Assembly (NCBI GenBank): GCA_018223125.1
Contig: JAAEZA010000006.1
Coordinates: 44,026 to 108,025, forward strand
Source of the DNA: Paracoccaceae bacterium
GTDB taxonomy: Bacteria; Pseudomonadota; Alphaproteobacteria; Rhodobacterales; Rhodobacteraceae
DNA: 64,000 nt
Reading direction: 5' to 3'
Below the pieces are notes generated by a model. The model made no database searches and was not told where the DNA came from. It was given only the letters and a program-made list of their open reading frames with translations. Position numbers and translations under genes: made by a program. Of the stretch, positions 46,838-54,125 are shown one piece after another; positions within the stretch are counted from its first letter, which is position 1; every line of letters starts with the position of its first letter.

Positions 46838-47140
46838 TCCCCGCCCCAGCGCCTGACCTTGGGGAGGCGCAACGCGCCTTCCCGTGGGGAAGGTCAGGCG
46901 CGGGCCGCTCGCGCGGCCGTGGTTGAAGCGCGAGTCACTCGCACGAGACGTCCCGAGTTCAAGCCCCGCGCCCGACCTCGGGCGGGCGCGTTTCTTTCTA
47001 CTCACCTCATGAACAACCTTTGCAAAGCGCCCTCCCGTGGGGAGGTCGGGCGCGGGGCGTCCTTTCAGACGCCCCCACAGCAAAAAGGGGCGCCCTTTGG
47101 CACCCCTTTGCTACTCGCTACGCTTTAATACTGCACGCCT
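46838..47140. repeat. Palindrome-rich spacer with two REP-like units
   Basis: The spacer between rimO and csbD carries no gene but two related GC-rich units. Unit A: GCGCCTGACCTT (46849-46860) against AAGGTCAGGCGC (46890-46901). Unit B: a perfect 17-bp inverted repeat, 46963-46979 against 47042-47058. Both contain a shared 30-31-bp core (46874-46904 and 47027-47057) of the form GCGCC-Y-TCCCGTGGGGA-R-GTC-R-GGCGCGGG. No transposase or coding function was seen. Confidence 0.7.
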
Positions 47141-47338
47141 TTAGTGGCGGGCCAGAAAATCGTCCACTTCGCGCTCGGCCTGCTCTTTGGTCTTGCCGTA
47201 TTTGGACTGGATTTTACCTTCCAGTGCGCGGCGGTCGCCGTTTACCTCTGCAACTTCATCATCGGTCAGATCGCCCCATTCGGACTGGATCTTACCGGAA
47301 TATTCTTTCCACTTACCTTCAACTTGGTCCCAATTCAT
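47141..47338 (-). CDS. CsbD family stress protein
   Basis: A 65-residue hydrophilic protein with the CsbD pattern: MNWDQVEGKWKEYSGKIQSEWGDLTDDEVAEVNGDRRALEGKIQ (seen as NWDQVEGKWKEYSGKI and WGDLTDDEV) and a C-terminal YGKTKEQAEREVDDFL. CsbD genes are usually part of general stress regulons. The start follows AAAGGAACC. An EcfG-type promoter 70 bp upstream supports stress control. Confidence 0.92.
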   Translation of the reverse strand: MNWDQVEGKWKEYSGKIQSEWGDLTDDEVAEVNGDRRALEGKIQSKYGKTKEQAEREVDDFLARH

Positions 47339-47406
47339 AACGGTTCCTTTCTTCGTTAATGTGTCTGCCCAGATCATTGCGCAGACACCGGTTGCTCTGC
47401 CAATGG

Positions 47407-47432
47407 AACGCGCCGGATCTGGAAAGAGTTCC
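47407..47432 (-). promoter_or_regulatory. EcfG-type (general stress) promoter of csbD
   Basis: On the minus strand GGAAC (47432-47428) and CGTT (47410-47407) are separated by exactly 17 bases, matching the alphaproteobacterial sigma-EcfG consensus GGAAC-N16/17-CGTT. The CGTT lies 69 bp before the csbD start. Confidence 0.65.
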
Positions 47433-47538
47433 GGCGGTTTCGCAAAACGCCGGAAAAAAGTCGCAAAAAACTGCATCATCCGGCGGCTGTCCGTGCAACA
47501 CTGTGCCAGGACTTCACACAAGAAACAGGAATTGCGCC

Positions 47539-47940
47539 TTGACCCCGACAGACACCGCCCTCGCAGAGACCTTCGAAGAAACCTCCGCCAGTTTCGGCGG
47601 ACGCCTGCAAGCCGCCCGCGAAGCCAAAGGACTGACTGTTCAGAGCCTCAGCGAGAAGCTTGGCGTGCAGCCCGAGACCATTGAGCAATGGGAAAGCGGC
47701 GAGGAGGAGCCCCGTTCCAACCGCATTTCCATGCTTGCAGGGCTTCTGAACGTTTCCATCATCTGGCTGATCACCGGCGAGAGCAACGGAACCAGCAATA
47801 TCGAAGACAGCTTTGACCGTCCCGTGGCGATCAATGACGCATTGGGGGAAATTGCTCAATTAAAGGACATGCTTGCCGCTGCCGTTGAAAAACTGGAACA
47901 GCTGGAAACCCGCTTGCAGGATGCCAGCCAGGGTGCATAA
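47539..47940 (+). CDS. XRE-type helix-turn-helix regulator
   Basis: A 133-residue DNA-binding protein. The HTH is at about residues 17-70: FGGRLQAAREAKGLTVQSLSEKLGVQPETIEQWESGEEEPRSNRISMLAGLLNVSIIWLITGE (seen as LQAAREAKGLTVQSLSEKLGV and QWESGEEEPR). The C-terminal part is a short predicted coiled coil (DMLAAAVEKLEQLETRLQDA). The TTG at 47539 is preferred (AGGAA eight bases upstream). It diverges from csbD across about 200 bp. Confidence 0.82.
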   Translation: MTPTDTALAETFEETSASFGGRLQAAREAKGLTVQSLSEKLGVQPETIEQWESGEEEPRSNRISMLAGLLNVSIIWLITGESNGTSNIEDSFDRPVAINDALGEIAQLKDMLAAAVEKLEQLETRLQDASQGA

Positions 47941-48031
47941 CGCCTGAAACCGGCGTGACATGGCTCACATACAAGTGAAGGACTCGAATCTTTTGCGAAT
48001 CCGCCCTATCTGCTAGGAGAGCGTGAAACCA

Positions 48032-48616
48032 ATGAGAAGAGTTCTAGCTATGACACACCAAAACCGCCGTACATTCATCACGGCCGCTCTGGCCACGTTG
48101 AGCGCGCCGTCTTTGCTGCGTGCACAAAATGGACCCGCTGTGAACCCTCTGGTTCACCGGAATGTATCGGGTTTTATGGCGCAGGACTGGCAGGACCATT
48201 TCAGTGCACTGGATCGGGTTTCCATTCTGTGTGACACGAATTCCCGCTCGCTGCATTACTGGAATCCGGTGGGTAATGACTACCGCATTTACCCGACATC
48301 TGTGCCCCAGAGCAACGAGTTGACCAAACGCGGGTATACCAGTGTGGTGCGCAAGAAAGTCGGACCCACATGGACGCCGACCGCCAATATGCGCAAACGG
48401 GACCCGAGCCTGCCTGCCTTTATGCCAGCCGGTGAAGGCAACCCGCTGGGCACACATGCGATGTATCTAAGCTGGCCTGCCTATCTGATCCACGGCACCC
48501 ATGACACCCGCAAGATCGGGCGCCAGTCCTCTTCCGGCTGCATCGGCCTGTTCAACTACATGATCGAGGAATTGTTCGAGATCACACCGGTTGGCGCACA
48601 GGTTCGCGTTATCTGA
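48032..48616 (+). CDS. L,D-transpeptidase (YkuD family), Tat-exported
   Basis: A 194-residue periplasmic cross-linking enzyme candidate. The signal peptide has a twin-arginine segment (QNRRTFITAALATLSAPSLLRAQ). The YkuD active site is in HGTHDTRKIGRQSSSGCIGLFNYM: the His-Gly-T and the Ser-Gly-Cys are present, with the usual terminal Arg replaced by Gly. A GTG nine bases earlier and an ATG 18 bases later are alternative starts; AGGAG lies 12 bases before 48032. A UUCG-capped GGGCCTG/CAGGCCC hairpin (48620-48637) follows the stop. Confidence 0.87.
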   Translation: MRRVLAMTHQNRRTFITAALATLSAPSLLRAQNGPAVNPLVHRNVSGFMAQDWQDHFSALDRVSILCDTNSRSLHYWNPVGNDYRIYPTSVPQSNELTKRGYTSVVRKKVGPTWTPTANMRKRDPSLPAFMPAGEGNPLGTHAMYLSWPAYLIHGTHDTRKIGRQSSSGCIGLFNYMIEELFEITPVGAQVRVI

Positions 48617-48619
48617 ATT

Positions 48620-48637
48620 GGGCCTGTTCGCAGGCCC
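48620..48637 (+). terminator. TTCG-loop hairpin after the L,D-transpeptidase
   Basis: GGGCCTG-TTCG-CAGGCCC, a 7-bp stem with a stable tetraloop beginning three bases after the stop codon. There is no T-run, so it may be a transcript-stabilising structure or a weak terminator. Confidence 0.4.
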
Positions 48638-48681
48638 CCGACGTCATTGCCCGACAGCCCTGTAGCGGCTAGGCTGCGGGC

Positions 48682-49308
48682 ATGACGCTGTATCGTACGA
48701 TCGTATTTCTTCTGGCCGCCTTTTACTGGCTGGAACTGTTCCGCCATATTGATCCCGCCGCCTTCGGCTGGCAGTTCCGCTTTCTCACCATCTGGACGCT
48801 GACCGCCAACCTTATCGTGGCCGCTCAGATGCTGCGCCTGAGCCTCGGGCGGAGCACCGCGCGATGGGAGAGTTTCGTTTCGCTTGTGGTGGTGATGAAT
48901 ATGGCTGTGGTGGCGCAATACTGGCGGCTGTACTTCCTTGATTCGGCGAATGTGACCTCTGGCAGCGGTCCGGTCTGGTGGAAGGAGTATTATCTGCATC
49001 TGACGGGGCCGGTTCTGATGTGGATCGACGCCTTTTTCCTGCTGGGCGTGTTTTCGCGGCTGAAACCTGTGTTTGTTGCAGTTGTGATACTGGGCGTTGC
49101 CTATCCTTTGTGGGTAGAGCTGCTGGTTCATCCCCTGAACGATGCGCCTGTGGGCCGTGTGACGGCCGGATTACCCTATCCGTTCCTCAACAATATGGAA
49201 TTTGGACAGCGACTGGTATTTTATGCAGGCGTTACGGCGGTAAACATCGTGTTTGTTCTTGTCGGCTGGGCCATCGCGCAGGGGGTCGCAGCTATCCGGC
49301 GGCGCTGA
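48682..49308 (+). CDS. AIG1/FAR-17a-like (Pr6Pr) six-helix membrane protein
   Basis: A 208-residue protein with about six hydrophobic helices: FLLAAFYWLELF, FLTIWTLTANLIVAAQML, FVSLVVVMNMAVVAQYW, YYLHLTGPVLMWIDAFFL, VFVAVVILGVAYPLWVELL and FYAGVTAVNIVFVLVGWAIA. The TLTAN threonine and the HLTGP histidine are positioned like the catalytic Thr/His of the AIG1/ADTRP lipid-hydrolase family, which is a suggestion only. It lies 65 bp after the L,D-transpeptidase on the same strand and converges on the IMPACT gene. Confidence 0.6.
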   Translation: MTLYRTIVFLLAAFYWLELFRHIDPAAFGWQFRFLTIWTLTANLIVAAQMLRLSLGRSTARWESFVSLVVVMNMAVVAQYWRLYFLDSANVTSGSGPVWWKEYYLHLTGPVLMWIDAFFLLGVFSRLKPVFVAVVILGVAYPLWVELLVHPLNDAPVGRVTAGLPYPFLNNMEFGQRLVFYAGVTAVNIVFVLVGWAIAQGVAAIRRR

Positions 49309-49663
49309 CACCGGTGCGGGCTTCCACATAAGCACGCACACAGGTTTGCACATGGCGGAACCGGTCGCCGCCCAGATGTACACCGCCGTACCAGCGGGTG
49401 ACGACGACGACCTCTCCGATTATATTGTCCCGCTCCAGCATCCGCAGGATGACCATGCCGGCCCCGCTCTCGCCGTCATCGTTTTTGACCTGAGTGCCAT
49501 CCGGCAGAATCACGGCCCATGTGTTATGGGTGGCTTTCGCGAACTTCTTTTTGCGGCAGAGTGTTTTGATAAATCCGGTCGCGCTGTCACGGTCTTTGGC
49601 GGCGCCGCCGCTTACCGCGTATTTGGAACCGCGATCTGTCAGCACATTTTCGATTTGTATCAT
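49292..49663 (-). CDS. IMPACT/YigZ N-terminal domain protein (UPF0029)
   Basis: A 123-residue protein consisting only of the UPF0029 domain: KATHNTWAVILPDGTQVKNDDGESGAGMVILRMLERDNIIGEVVVVTRWYGGVHLGGDRFRHV (key parts DDGESGAG, VVVVTRWYGGVHLG). YigZ proteins usually have about 200 residues with a second domain, which is absent here. The family acts in translation-linked stress control in eukaryotes, but the bacterial function is not established. It diverges from the next gene. Confidence 0.85.
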   Translation of the reverse strand: MIQIENVLTDRGSKYAVSGGAAKDRDSATGFIKTLCRKKKFAKATHNTWAVILPDGTQVKNDDGESGAGMVILRMLERDNIIGEVVVVTRWYGGVHLGGDRFRHVQTCVRAYVEARTGVSAAG

Positions 49664-49697
49664 TGCTGCTTTGGCCCCTGAAGGTTACGCTGGATTC

Positions 49698-49934
49698 ATG
49701 TTTACCATCGAACACGATTTTGACGCCACCATCGTTACCCTGATCGACGACGGCGAACGCCCGTTGCAGGATGACATTACCATCGCCGCCTTCGCAAGTG
49801 TTGTGACCGTGGAACAGTATAATCCGGATACGGACCGGACAGACAAGATTACCCTGTCCATGGCACAGTTGCGCGATCTTCAGGCGGCGCTGGACCTGCC
49901 GGAAGGCAGCTACCGGTTTGCTGAAAAAGAGTAA
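49698..49934 (+). CDS. Conserved-looking hypothetical protein
   Basis: A 78-residue acidic protein: MFTIEHDFDATIVTLIDDGERPLQDDITIAAFASVVTVEQYNPDTDR, then KITLSMAQLRDLQAALDLPEGSY. No signal peptide, membrane segment or known motif. It has an even distribution of charged and aliphatic residues, fitting a small folded alpha/beta protein. It diverges from the IMPACT gene with a 34-bp gap, and is followed by a 400-bp spacer. Confidence 0.6.
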   Translation: MFTIEHDFDATIVTLIDDGERPLQDDITIAAFASVVTVEQYNPDTDRTDKITLSMAQLRDLQAALDLPEGSYRFAEKE

Positions 49935-50331
49935 CCGGCCGACCGGCCCGCGACATTCACAATTCCGTTCCGCGCGACGCAGTTCTTCCGTGCCCGGGCA
50001 ACACCGGAAGAATTTGCCATGCGCCCTGCTTATGTCTGCCCGCTTGTCCGGCCATGATCACCCTGCATCTATGAAGCTTCATTTATGAAGCGTCATGCAA
50101 CACACGTCTTATATGAAGCTTCATTTATGACGCTTCATATTTGCAGGGTCTTGATCGGGCTTCCCCTTTATTTTCAACTGACCAACCCCCTCTTGCAATT
50201 CTGCGGCACAGGAATTTCCCCAATGCCTGTACAAAACCTGATAACGTTAACCCTGCTGCGGAAATTGGCCGCTTCTTGCATACTGCTGCGACGCAGCGTA
50301 AACACGTTTCAATTGCAACGAGGAGTCCCCA
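49935..50331. other. scoAB upstream region
   Basis: About 400 bp without a gene. Its centre carries the palindrome array (separate entry). Downstream of the array are the scoA leader and its GAGGAGT ribosome binding site. No clear sigma70 promoter could be assigned. Confidence 0.5.
50071..50138. promoter_or_regulatory. Array of four 12-bp palindromes upstream of scoAB
   Basis: ATGAAGCTTCAT occurs at 50071-50082 and 50113-50124 and is a perfect palindrome. A near-palindrome follows each by 14 bp: ATGAAGCGTCAT at 50085-50096 and ATGACGCTTCAT at 50127-50138, which are reverse complements of each other. The two pairs are exactly 42 bp apart (four helical turns), so a protein would meet the same face each time. 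This looks like a cluster of operators for an unidentified dimeric regulator of scoAB. No such regulator gene is adjacent. Confidence 0.75.
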
Positions 50332-51036
50332 ATGGGTAAGATATACAACTCCGCAGCAGAGGCGCTCGACGGCCTTCTGTTTGACGGAATGCTCATCGCG
50401 GCAGGCGGCTTTGGCCTCTGCGGTATCCCTGAAAACCTGATCAGCGCCATCAAAGACGCTGGCACCAAAGACCTGACCGTCGCCTCCAACAACGCAGGTG
50501 TCGACAATTTCGGCCTGGGCGTGCTGTTGCAAACCCGTCAGGTGAAAAAGATGATCTCTTCTTATGTGGGTGAAAACGACGAATTCATGCGCCAGTATCT
50601 GTCCGGAGAACTGGAACTGGAATTCAACCCCCAAGGCACTCTGGCCGAGCGTATGCGCTCTGCGGGTTGCGGCATCCCGGGCTTTTACACCAAAACCGGT
50701 GTTGGGACCGTGATCGCTGAAGGTAAGGAAGTGAAAAAATTCAACGGGCAGGATTACATCCTTGAAGAGGGTATTATTGCAGACCTGTCCATCGTCAAGG
50801 CGTGGAAAGCGGATGACACCGGCAATCTGGTGTTCCGCAAGACAGCGCGCAACTTCAATCCGCCAGCAGCCATGTGTGGCAAGGTCTGTGTGGTAGAGGT
50901 CGAAGAAATCGTCCCGCGCGGCTCTATTGATCCCGATCACATCCACCTGCCCGGCATCTATGTGCATCGCATCATTCAGGGCGAGCACGAAAAACGTATT
51001 GAACAGCGCACTGTGCGCCAGCGCGAGGAGGCTTGA
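50332..51036 (+). CDS. scoA: 3-oxoacid CoA-transferase subunit A
   Basis: Subunit of succinyl-CoA:3-ketoacid (acetoacetate) CoA-transferase, used in ketone-body, branched-chain amino acid and polyhydroxybutyrate breakdown. The 234-residue protein has [21 protein letters not shown] and the family [19 protein letters not shown]. The start ATG is preceded by GAGGAGTCCCC. It is followed by scoB three bases on. Confidence 0.95.
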   Translation: MGKIYNSAAEALDGLLFDGMLIAAGGFGLCGIPENLISAIKDAGTKDLTVASNNAGVDNFGLGVLLQTRQVKKMISSYVGENDEFMRQYLSGELELEFNPQGTLAERMRSAGCGIPGFYTKTGVGTVIAEGKEVKKFNGQDYILEEGIIADLSIVKAWKADDTGNLVFRKTARNFNPPAAMCGKVCVVEVEEIVPRGSIDPDHIHLPGIYVHRIIQGEHEKRIEQRTVRQREEA

Positions 51037-51039
51037 ACC

Positions 51040-51666
51040 ATGGCTTGGGACAGAAACCAGATGGCCGAACGGGCCGCGCAGGAACTGCAAGACGGCTGGT
51101 ATGTAAACCTTGGCATCGGCATTCCGACGCTGGTGGCAAACTACGTAGGCGACAAGGACATCACCCTGCAATCAGAAAACGGTATGCTCGGCATGGGGCC
51201 GTTTCCGTTTGAAGGGGAAGAAGACCCCGATCTGATCAACGCAGGCAAGCAGACAATCACCGAATTGTCCCGCACCGCCTATTTTGACAGCGCCACATCC
51301 TTTGGCATGATCCGTGGCGGCAAAATCGCGGCAGCGATCCTTGGCGCGATGGAAGTGGCCGAAAACGGCGATCTGGCGAACTGGATGATTCCGGGCAAGC
51401 TGGTAAAAGGCATGGGCGGCGCGATGGATCTGGTGGCCGGTGTTGGCAAAGTGATCGTCATTATGGATCACGCCAACAAGAAAGGCGAAAGCAAGCTCTT
51501 GAAAGAATGCACCCTGCCACTGACAGGCAAGGGCGTCGTGGATCGCATCATTACCAATCTGGGTGTGTTTGACGTGGTCGAAGGCGGGTTGAAGCTGGTC
51601 GAAATGGCTGACGGTGTCACCCGCGCGGAAATCGACTCTCTGACAGAGGCTACTCTGGTCAACTGA
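51040..51666 (+). CDS. scoB: 3-oxoacid CoA-transferase subunit B
   Basis: Catalytic partner of scoA, 208 residues. The nucleophilic glutamate is in the LQSENGMLGMGPFP segment, and the rest follows the subunit B pattern (NLGIGIPTLVANYV, VIVIMDHANKKGESKLLKECTLPLTG). The pair is an operon under the palindrome array and closes with a strong terminator. Confidence 0.95.
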   Translation: MAWDRNQMAERAAQELQDGWYVNLGIGIPTLVANYVGDKDITLQSENGMLGMGPFPFEGEEDPDLINAGKQTITELSRTAYFDSATSFGMIRGGKIAAAILGAMEVAENGDLANWMIPGKLVKGMGGAMDLVAGVGKVIVIMDHANKKGESKLLKECTLPLTGKGVVDRIITNLGVFDVVEGGLKLVEMADGVTRAEIDSLTEATLVN

Positions 51667-51691
51667 TCTGACGCTCCGCAAATCACACTCC

Positions 51692-51725
51692 AAAGGCCCC
51701 GACCCTGTTCGGGGCCTTTTCTTTT
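51692..51725 (+). terminator. Rho-independent terminator of scoAB
   Basis: AAAGGCCCCGA (51692-51702) pairs with TCGGGGCCTTT (51709-51719) and is followed by TTTTCTTTT. Strong stem and T-tract 26 bp after the scoB stop. Confidence 0.93.
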
Positions 51726-51844
51726 GCCCGCGCAATCACCACAAATATGCAACAGTCGGGACCCTTGCGCGCCACACTCTGGCCCGAATCCGGCGCTATC
51801 CAGCAGGGAACGCGGCACAAGACAGACCGCCCGAGGCAGAGACA

Positions 51845-52822
51845 ATGACACCCGCAATGAACGGCGCGCATCCATATCGCTCCACCCTGATCGTTCTGGC
51901 GATTTTTCTGGGCTGTGGTGTGCTGGCCTTTGCCACCGCCTCCGGAGAGGACATCTGGCACCAGATCACCCTCTTGTCCCCGACCCAGATCGCCATCCTT
52001 CTGGCCCTGTCGCTGGTCAATTACACCTTCCGCGCCTTTCGCTGGTTCCTTTACGGTCGCGCACTGGGGCTGGAGCTTGGTGTGTTACAGGTGCTGCGGC
52101 ACTATCTTGGCGGCTTTGCCCTGACCATGACGCCGGGCCGTCTGGGGGAACTGGTGCGCGTGCGCTGGATCAACCGCGAAACCGGTGCCAGTGTTGAACG
52201 CACCGCACCGCTGGTGCTGGTGGACCGCGCGGCTGATCTTGCCTCCTCCGGTCTGCTACTGGCGGCTGCGATGCTGGTTATGGCAGGGGGCATCAGTGGT
52301 GGCATCCCCGTTGCCATTGTCGCAATCCTCGCCGCTATTATTGCGACGCGGCCTGCCCTGTTCCGCTGGTGCGTTACCATGCTGTTCAAACTGACCGGAC
52401 GCAAGCCGCGCCTCTTCGCCCGCGCCCGCCGCGCGGCGCTGTCGCTGAAACCGTTTTCCCAACCTGCCATTGCGCTGCCTGCCTTCGCACTGGGATTCCT
52501 GGGCTGGTTCGCAGAAGGCTACGCCTTTTACCTGCTGCTGGACTGGATGGGCGCGAGCCTGCCTGTCTGGACCTGCGTCGGCATCTTTGTCTTTGCCATG
52601 ATGACCGGCGGCGCCACCGGATTGCCCGGCGGTGTCGGCGGCGCAGAGGCCGCGATGCTTGCGCTGTTGTCCTTACAAGGGGTGCCGCTGGAAACCGCCC
52701 TGCCTGCCACAGCCATCATCCGCATCACCACGCTCTGGTTTGCAATCGGGCTGGGTGTGCTGATCTTCCCGATTGCCGAAACCGCTGCCGCACGGAGGCC
52801 ACATGCGCTGGAAAACCGCTGA
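51845..52822 (+). CDS. YbhN/AglD-type flippase-like membrane protein
   Basis: A 325-residue membrane protein of the lysylphosphatidylglycerol-synthase TM-domain family (PF03706), with about seven to eight helices. Diagnostic parts are SLVNYTFRAFRWFLYGRALG, TMTPGRLGELVRVRWIN, LVLVDRAADLASSG and TGGATGLPGGVGGAEAAMLALL. Family members sit next to polyprenyl-sugar genes and some are thought to move lipid-linked intermediates. Its end overlaps the DprE1-like gene by 20 bp, so it belongs to that pathway by context: a candidate transporter of polyprenyl-phosphoryl-arabinose. This role is inferred. Confidence 0.82.
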   Translation: MTPAMNGAHPYRSTLIVLAIFLGCGVLAFATASGEDIWHQITLLSPTQIAILLALSLVNYTFRAFRWFLYGRALGLELGVLQVLRHYLGGFALTMTPGRLGELVRVRWINRETGASVERTAPLVLVDRAADLASSGLLLAAAMLVMAGGISGGIPVAIVAILAAIIATRPALFRWCVTMLFKLTGRKPRLFARARRAALSLKPFSQPAIALPAFALGFLGWFAEGYAFYLLLDWMGASLPVWTCVGIFVFAMMTGGATGLPGGVGGAEAAMLALLSLQGVPLETALPATAIIRITTLWFAIGLGVLIFPIAETAAARRPHALENR

Positions 52823-54125
52823 ACTGACCGGCTGGGGCCGTGTTTTATCCGGCACGGCCGAACTGGCCCGCCCCGAAAAACCCGCTGCCCTGTCGGCAAT
52901 ACTGACAGATACCCCCGCCCCTGCCATTGGTGCACAACGCTCTTACGGGGATGCCGCAGTCAACAGCGACGGGCGCGCAATCGACATGACGCGGCTGGAC
53001 CGCTTTATCAGCTTTGACATGGACACCGGCATCCTGCATGCCGAAGCAGGCTGTTCCATTACCGATATGCTCGACACATTCGCCCCCAAAGGCTGGATGC
53101 CCGCGGTGATGCCGGGAACCGGCTTTGCCACACTCGGCGGCTGTATCGCACATGACGTCCACGGCAAGAACCACCACAAGGCCGGCACCTTCGGCCAGCA
53201 TGTTCTGGAAATCGAACTGGCAGGAGCGGATGGCCGGACTGCAACGGTAACCCCTGATAGCGATCCGGCCCTGTTCAAAGCCACAATCGGCGGGCTGGGG
53301 CAAACCGGCGCGATTCTGTCCGCGAAAATCCGGATGATTCCCTGCTCGTCCCGACTGATTCAGGTGGACGAACGCCGCGCCGCAAATCTGGCAGAGTTCA
53401 TGGAGATGCTGAAAGCCTCTAACGCGACCTATTGTGTCGGCTGGATTGACGGCACCGCCAATGGCCGGAGCCTCGGGCGGGGCATTCTGGAGGAGGCCGA
53501 ACTGACCAGTTCCAACATGGCCCCGAAGCTGCGCAAGCCGCGCAAAGTTCCTTTCAATGCCCCGAAATTCGCTCTGTCCCCGCCAACGGTGCGGCTGTTC
53601 AACCGGATGTATTTCAACCGCATCCCGAAACAGGGGCGCGGCGTGTTGCGCAGCCTTAAGGATTTTTTCTTCCCGCTTGATAAGATCCACGACTGGAACA
53701 AGCTTTATGGCAAGCGCGGCTTCCACCAGTTCCAATGCGTCCTGCCCGATGAAACCGCTGAACGCACCCTGCGCGATATGCTGCGCCTTATTGCAGATGC
53801 GGGGCTGGCCTCGCCGCTGGCGGTTCTGAAACGCACAGGTCCGGGGCGGGCGGGGCCGCTCTCTTTCCCGATGGAAGGCTTTACGCTGGCGCTGGATTTT
53901 CCCAACAGCGAAAACGCCCGTGCGCTGGTGACCCAACTGAACACGCTGACAGCAGACGCCGGAGGCCGCATTTATTTCGCAAAGGACAGTCTGGCCACCG
54001 CCGCACAGGCACATAAGATGTATCCCGAACTGGCAGACTGGCAGAATACGGTAGAGGCCGCCGATCCGCAGGGCGTTTTCAAAACCGATCTTGTCCGCCG
54101 CCTGAAACTGAGGACCCCCGCATGA
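52803..54125 (+). CDS. dprE1: DprE1-like decaprenylphosphoryl-ribose oxidase
   Basis: FAD enzyme expected to oxidise the 2'-hydroxyl of polyprenyl-phosphoryl-ribose to the keto form. The 440-residue protein follows mycobacterial DprE1 along its length: LTGWGRV, AQRSYGDAAVN for FAD, HDVHGKNHHKAGTFGQHV, PLDKIHDWNKLYGKRGFHQFQ, GPLSFPMEGF, GGRIYFAKDSLATAAQAHKMYP. The residue matching the DprE1 cysteine hit by benzothiazinones (NICVDFP) is Ala here (TLALDFP). The start MRWKTAEL fits the family and overlaps the upstream gene. It overlaps the DprE2-like gene by four bases. Confidence 0.88.
   Translation: MRWKTAELTGWGRVLSGTAELARPEKPAALSAILTDTPAPAIGAQRSYGDAAVNSDGRAIDMTRLDRFISFDMDTGILHAEAGCSITDMLDTFAPKGWMPAVMPGTGFATLGGCIAHDVHGKNHHKAGTFGQHVLEIELAGADGRTATVTPDSDPALFKATIGGLGQTGAILSAKIRMIPCSSRLIQVDERRAANLAEFMEMLKASNATYCVGWIDGTANGRSLGRGILEEAELTSSNMAPKLRKPRKVPFNAPKFALSPPTVRLFNRMYFNRIPKQGRGVLRSLKDFFFPLDKIHDWNKLYGKRGFHQFQCVLPDETAERTLRDMLRLIADAGLASPLAVLKRTGPGRAGPLSFPMEGFTLALDFPNSENARALVTQLNTLTADAGGRIYFAKDSLATAAQAHKMYPELADWQNTVEAADPQGVFKTDLVRRLKLRTPA

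Noticed and set aside
46945..46985. tRNA-like T-arm string GAGTTCAAGCC
   Set aside because: The flanking bases do not form the 5-bp T-stem, and no acceptor, D or anticodon arms fit around it. It belongs to the palindromic repeat region.
50071..50138. CRISPR-like repeat
   Set aside because: The units are 12-bp palindromes 2 or 16 bp apart with only two pairs, lacking repeat and spacer lengths of a CRISPR array; no cas genes are present.
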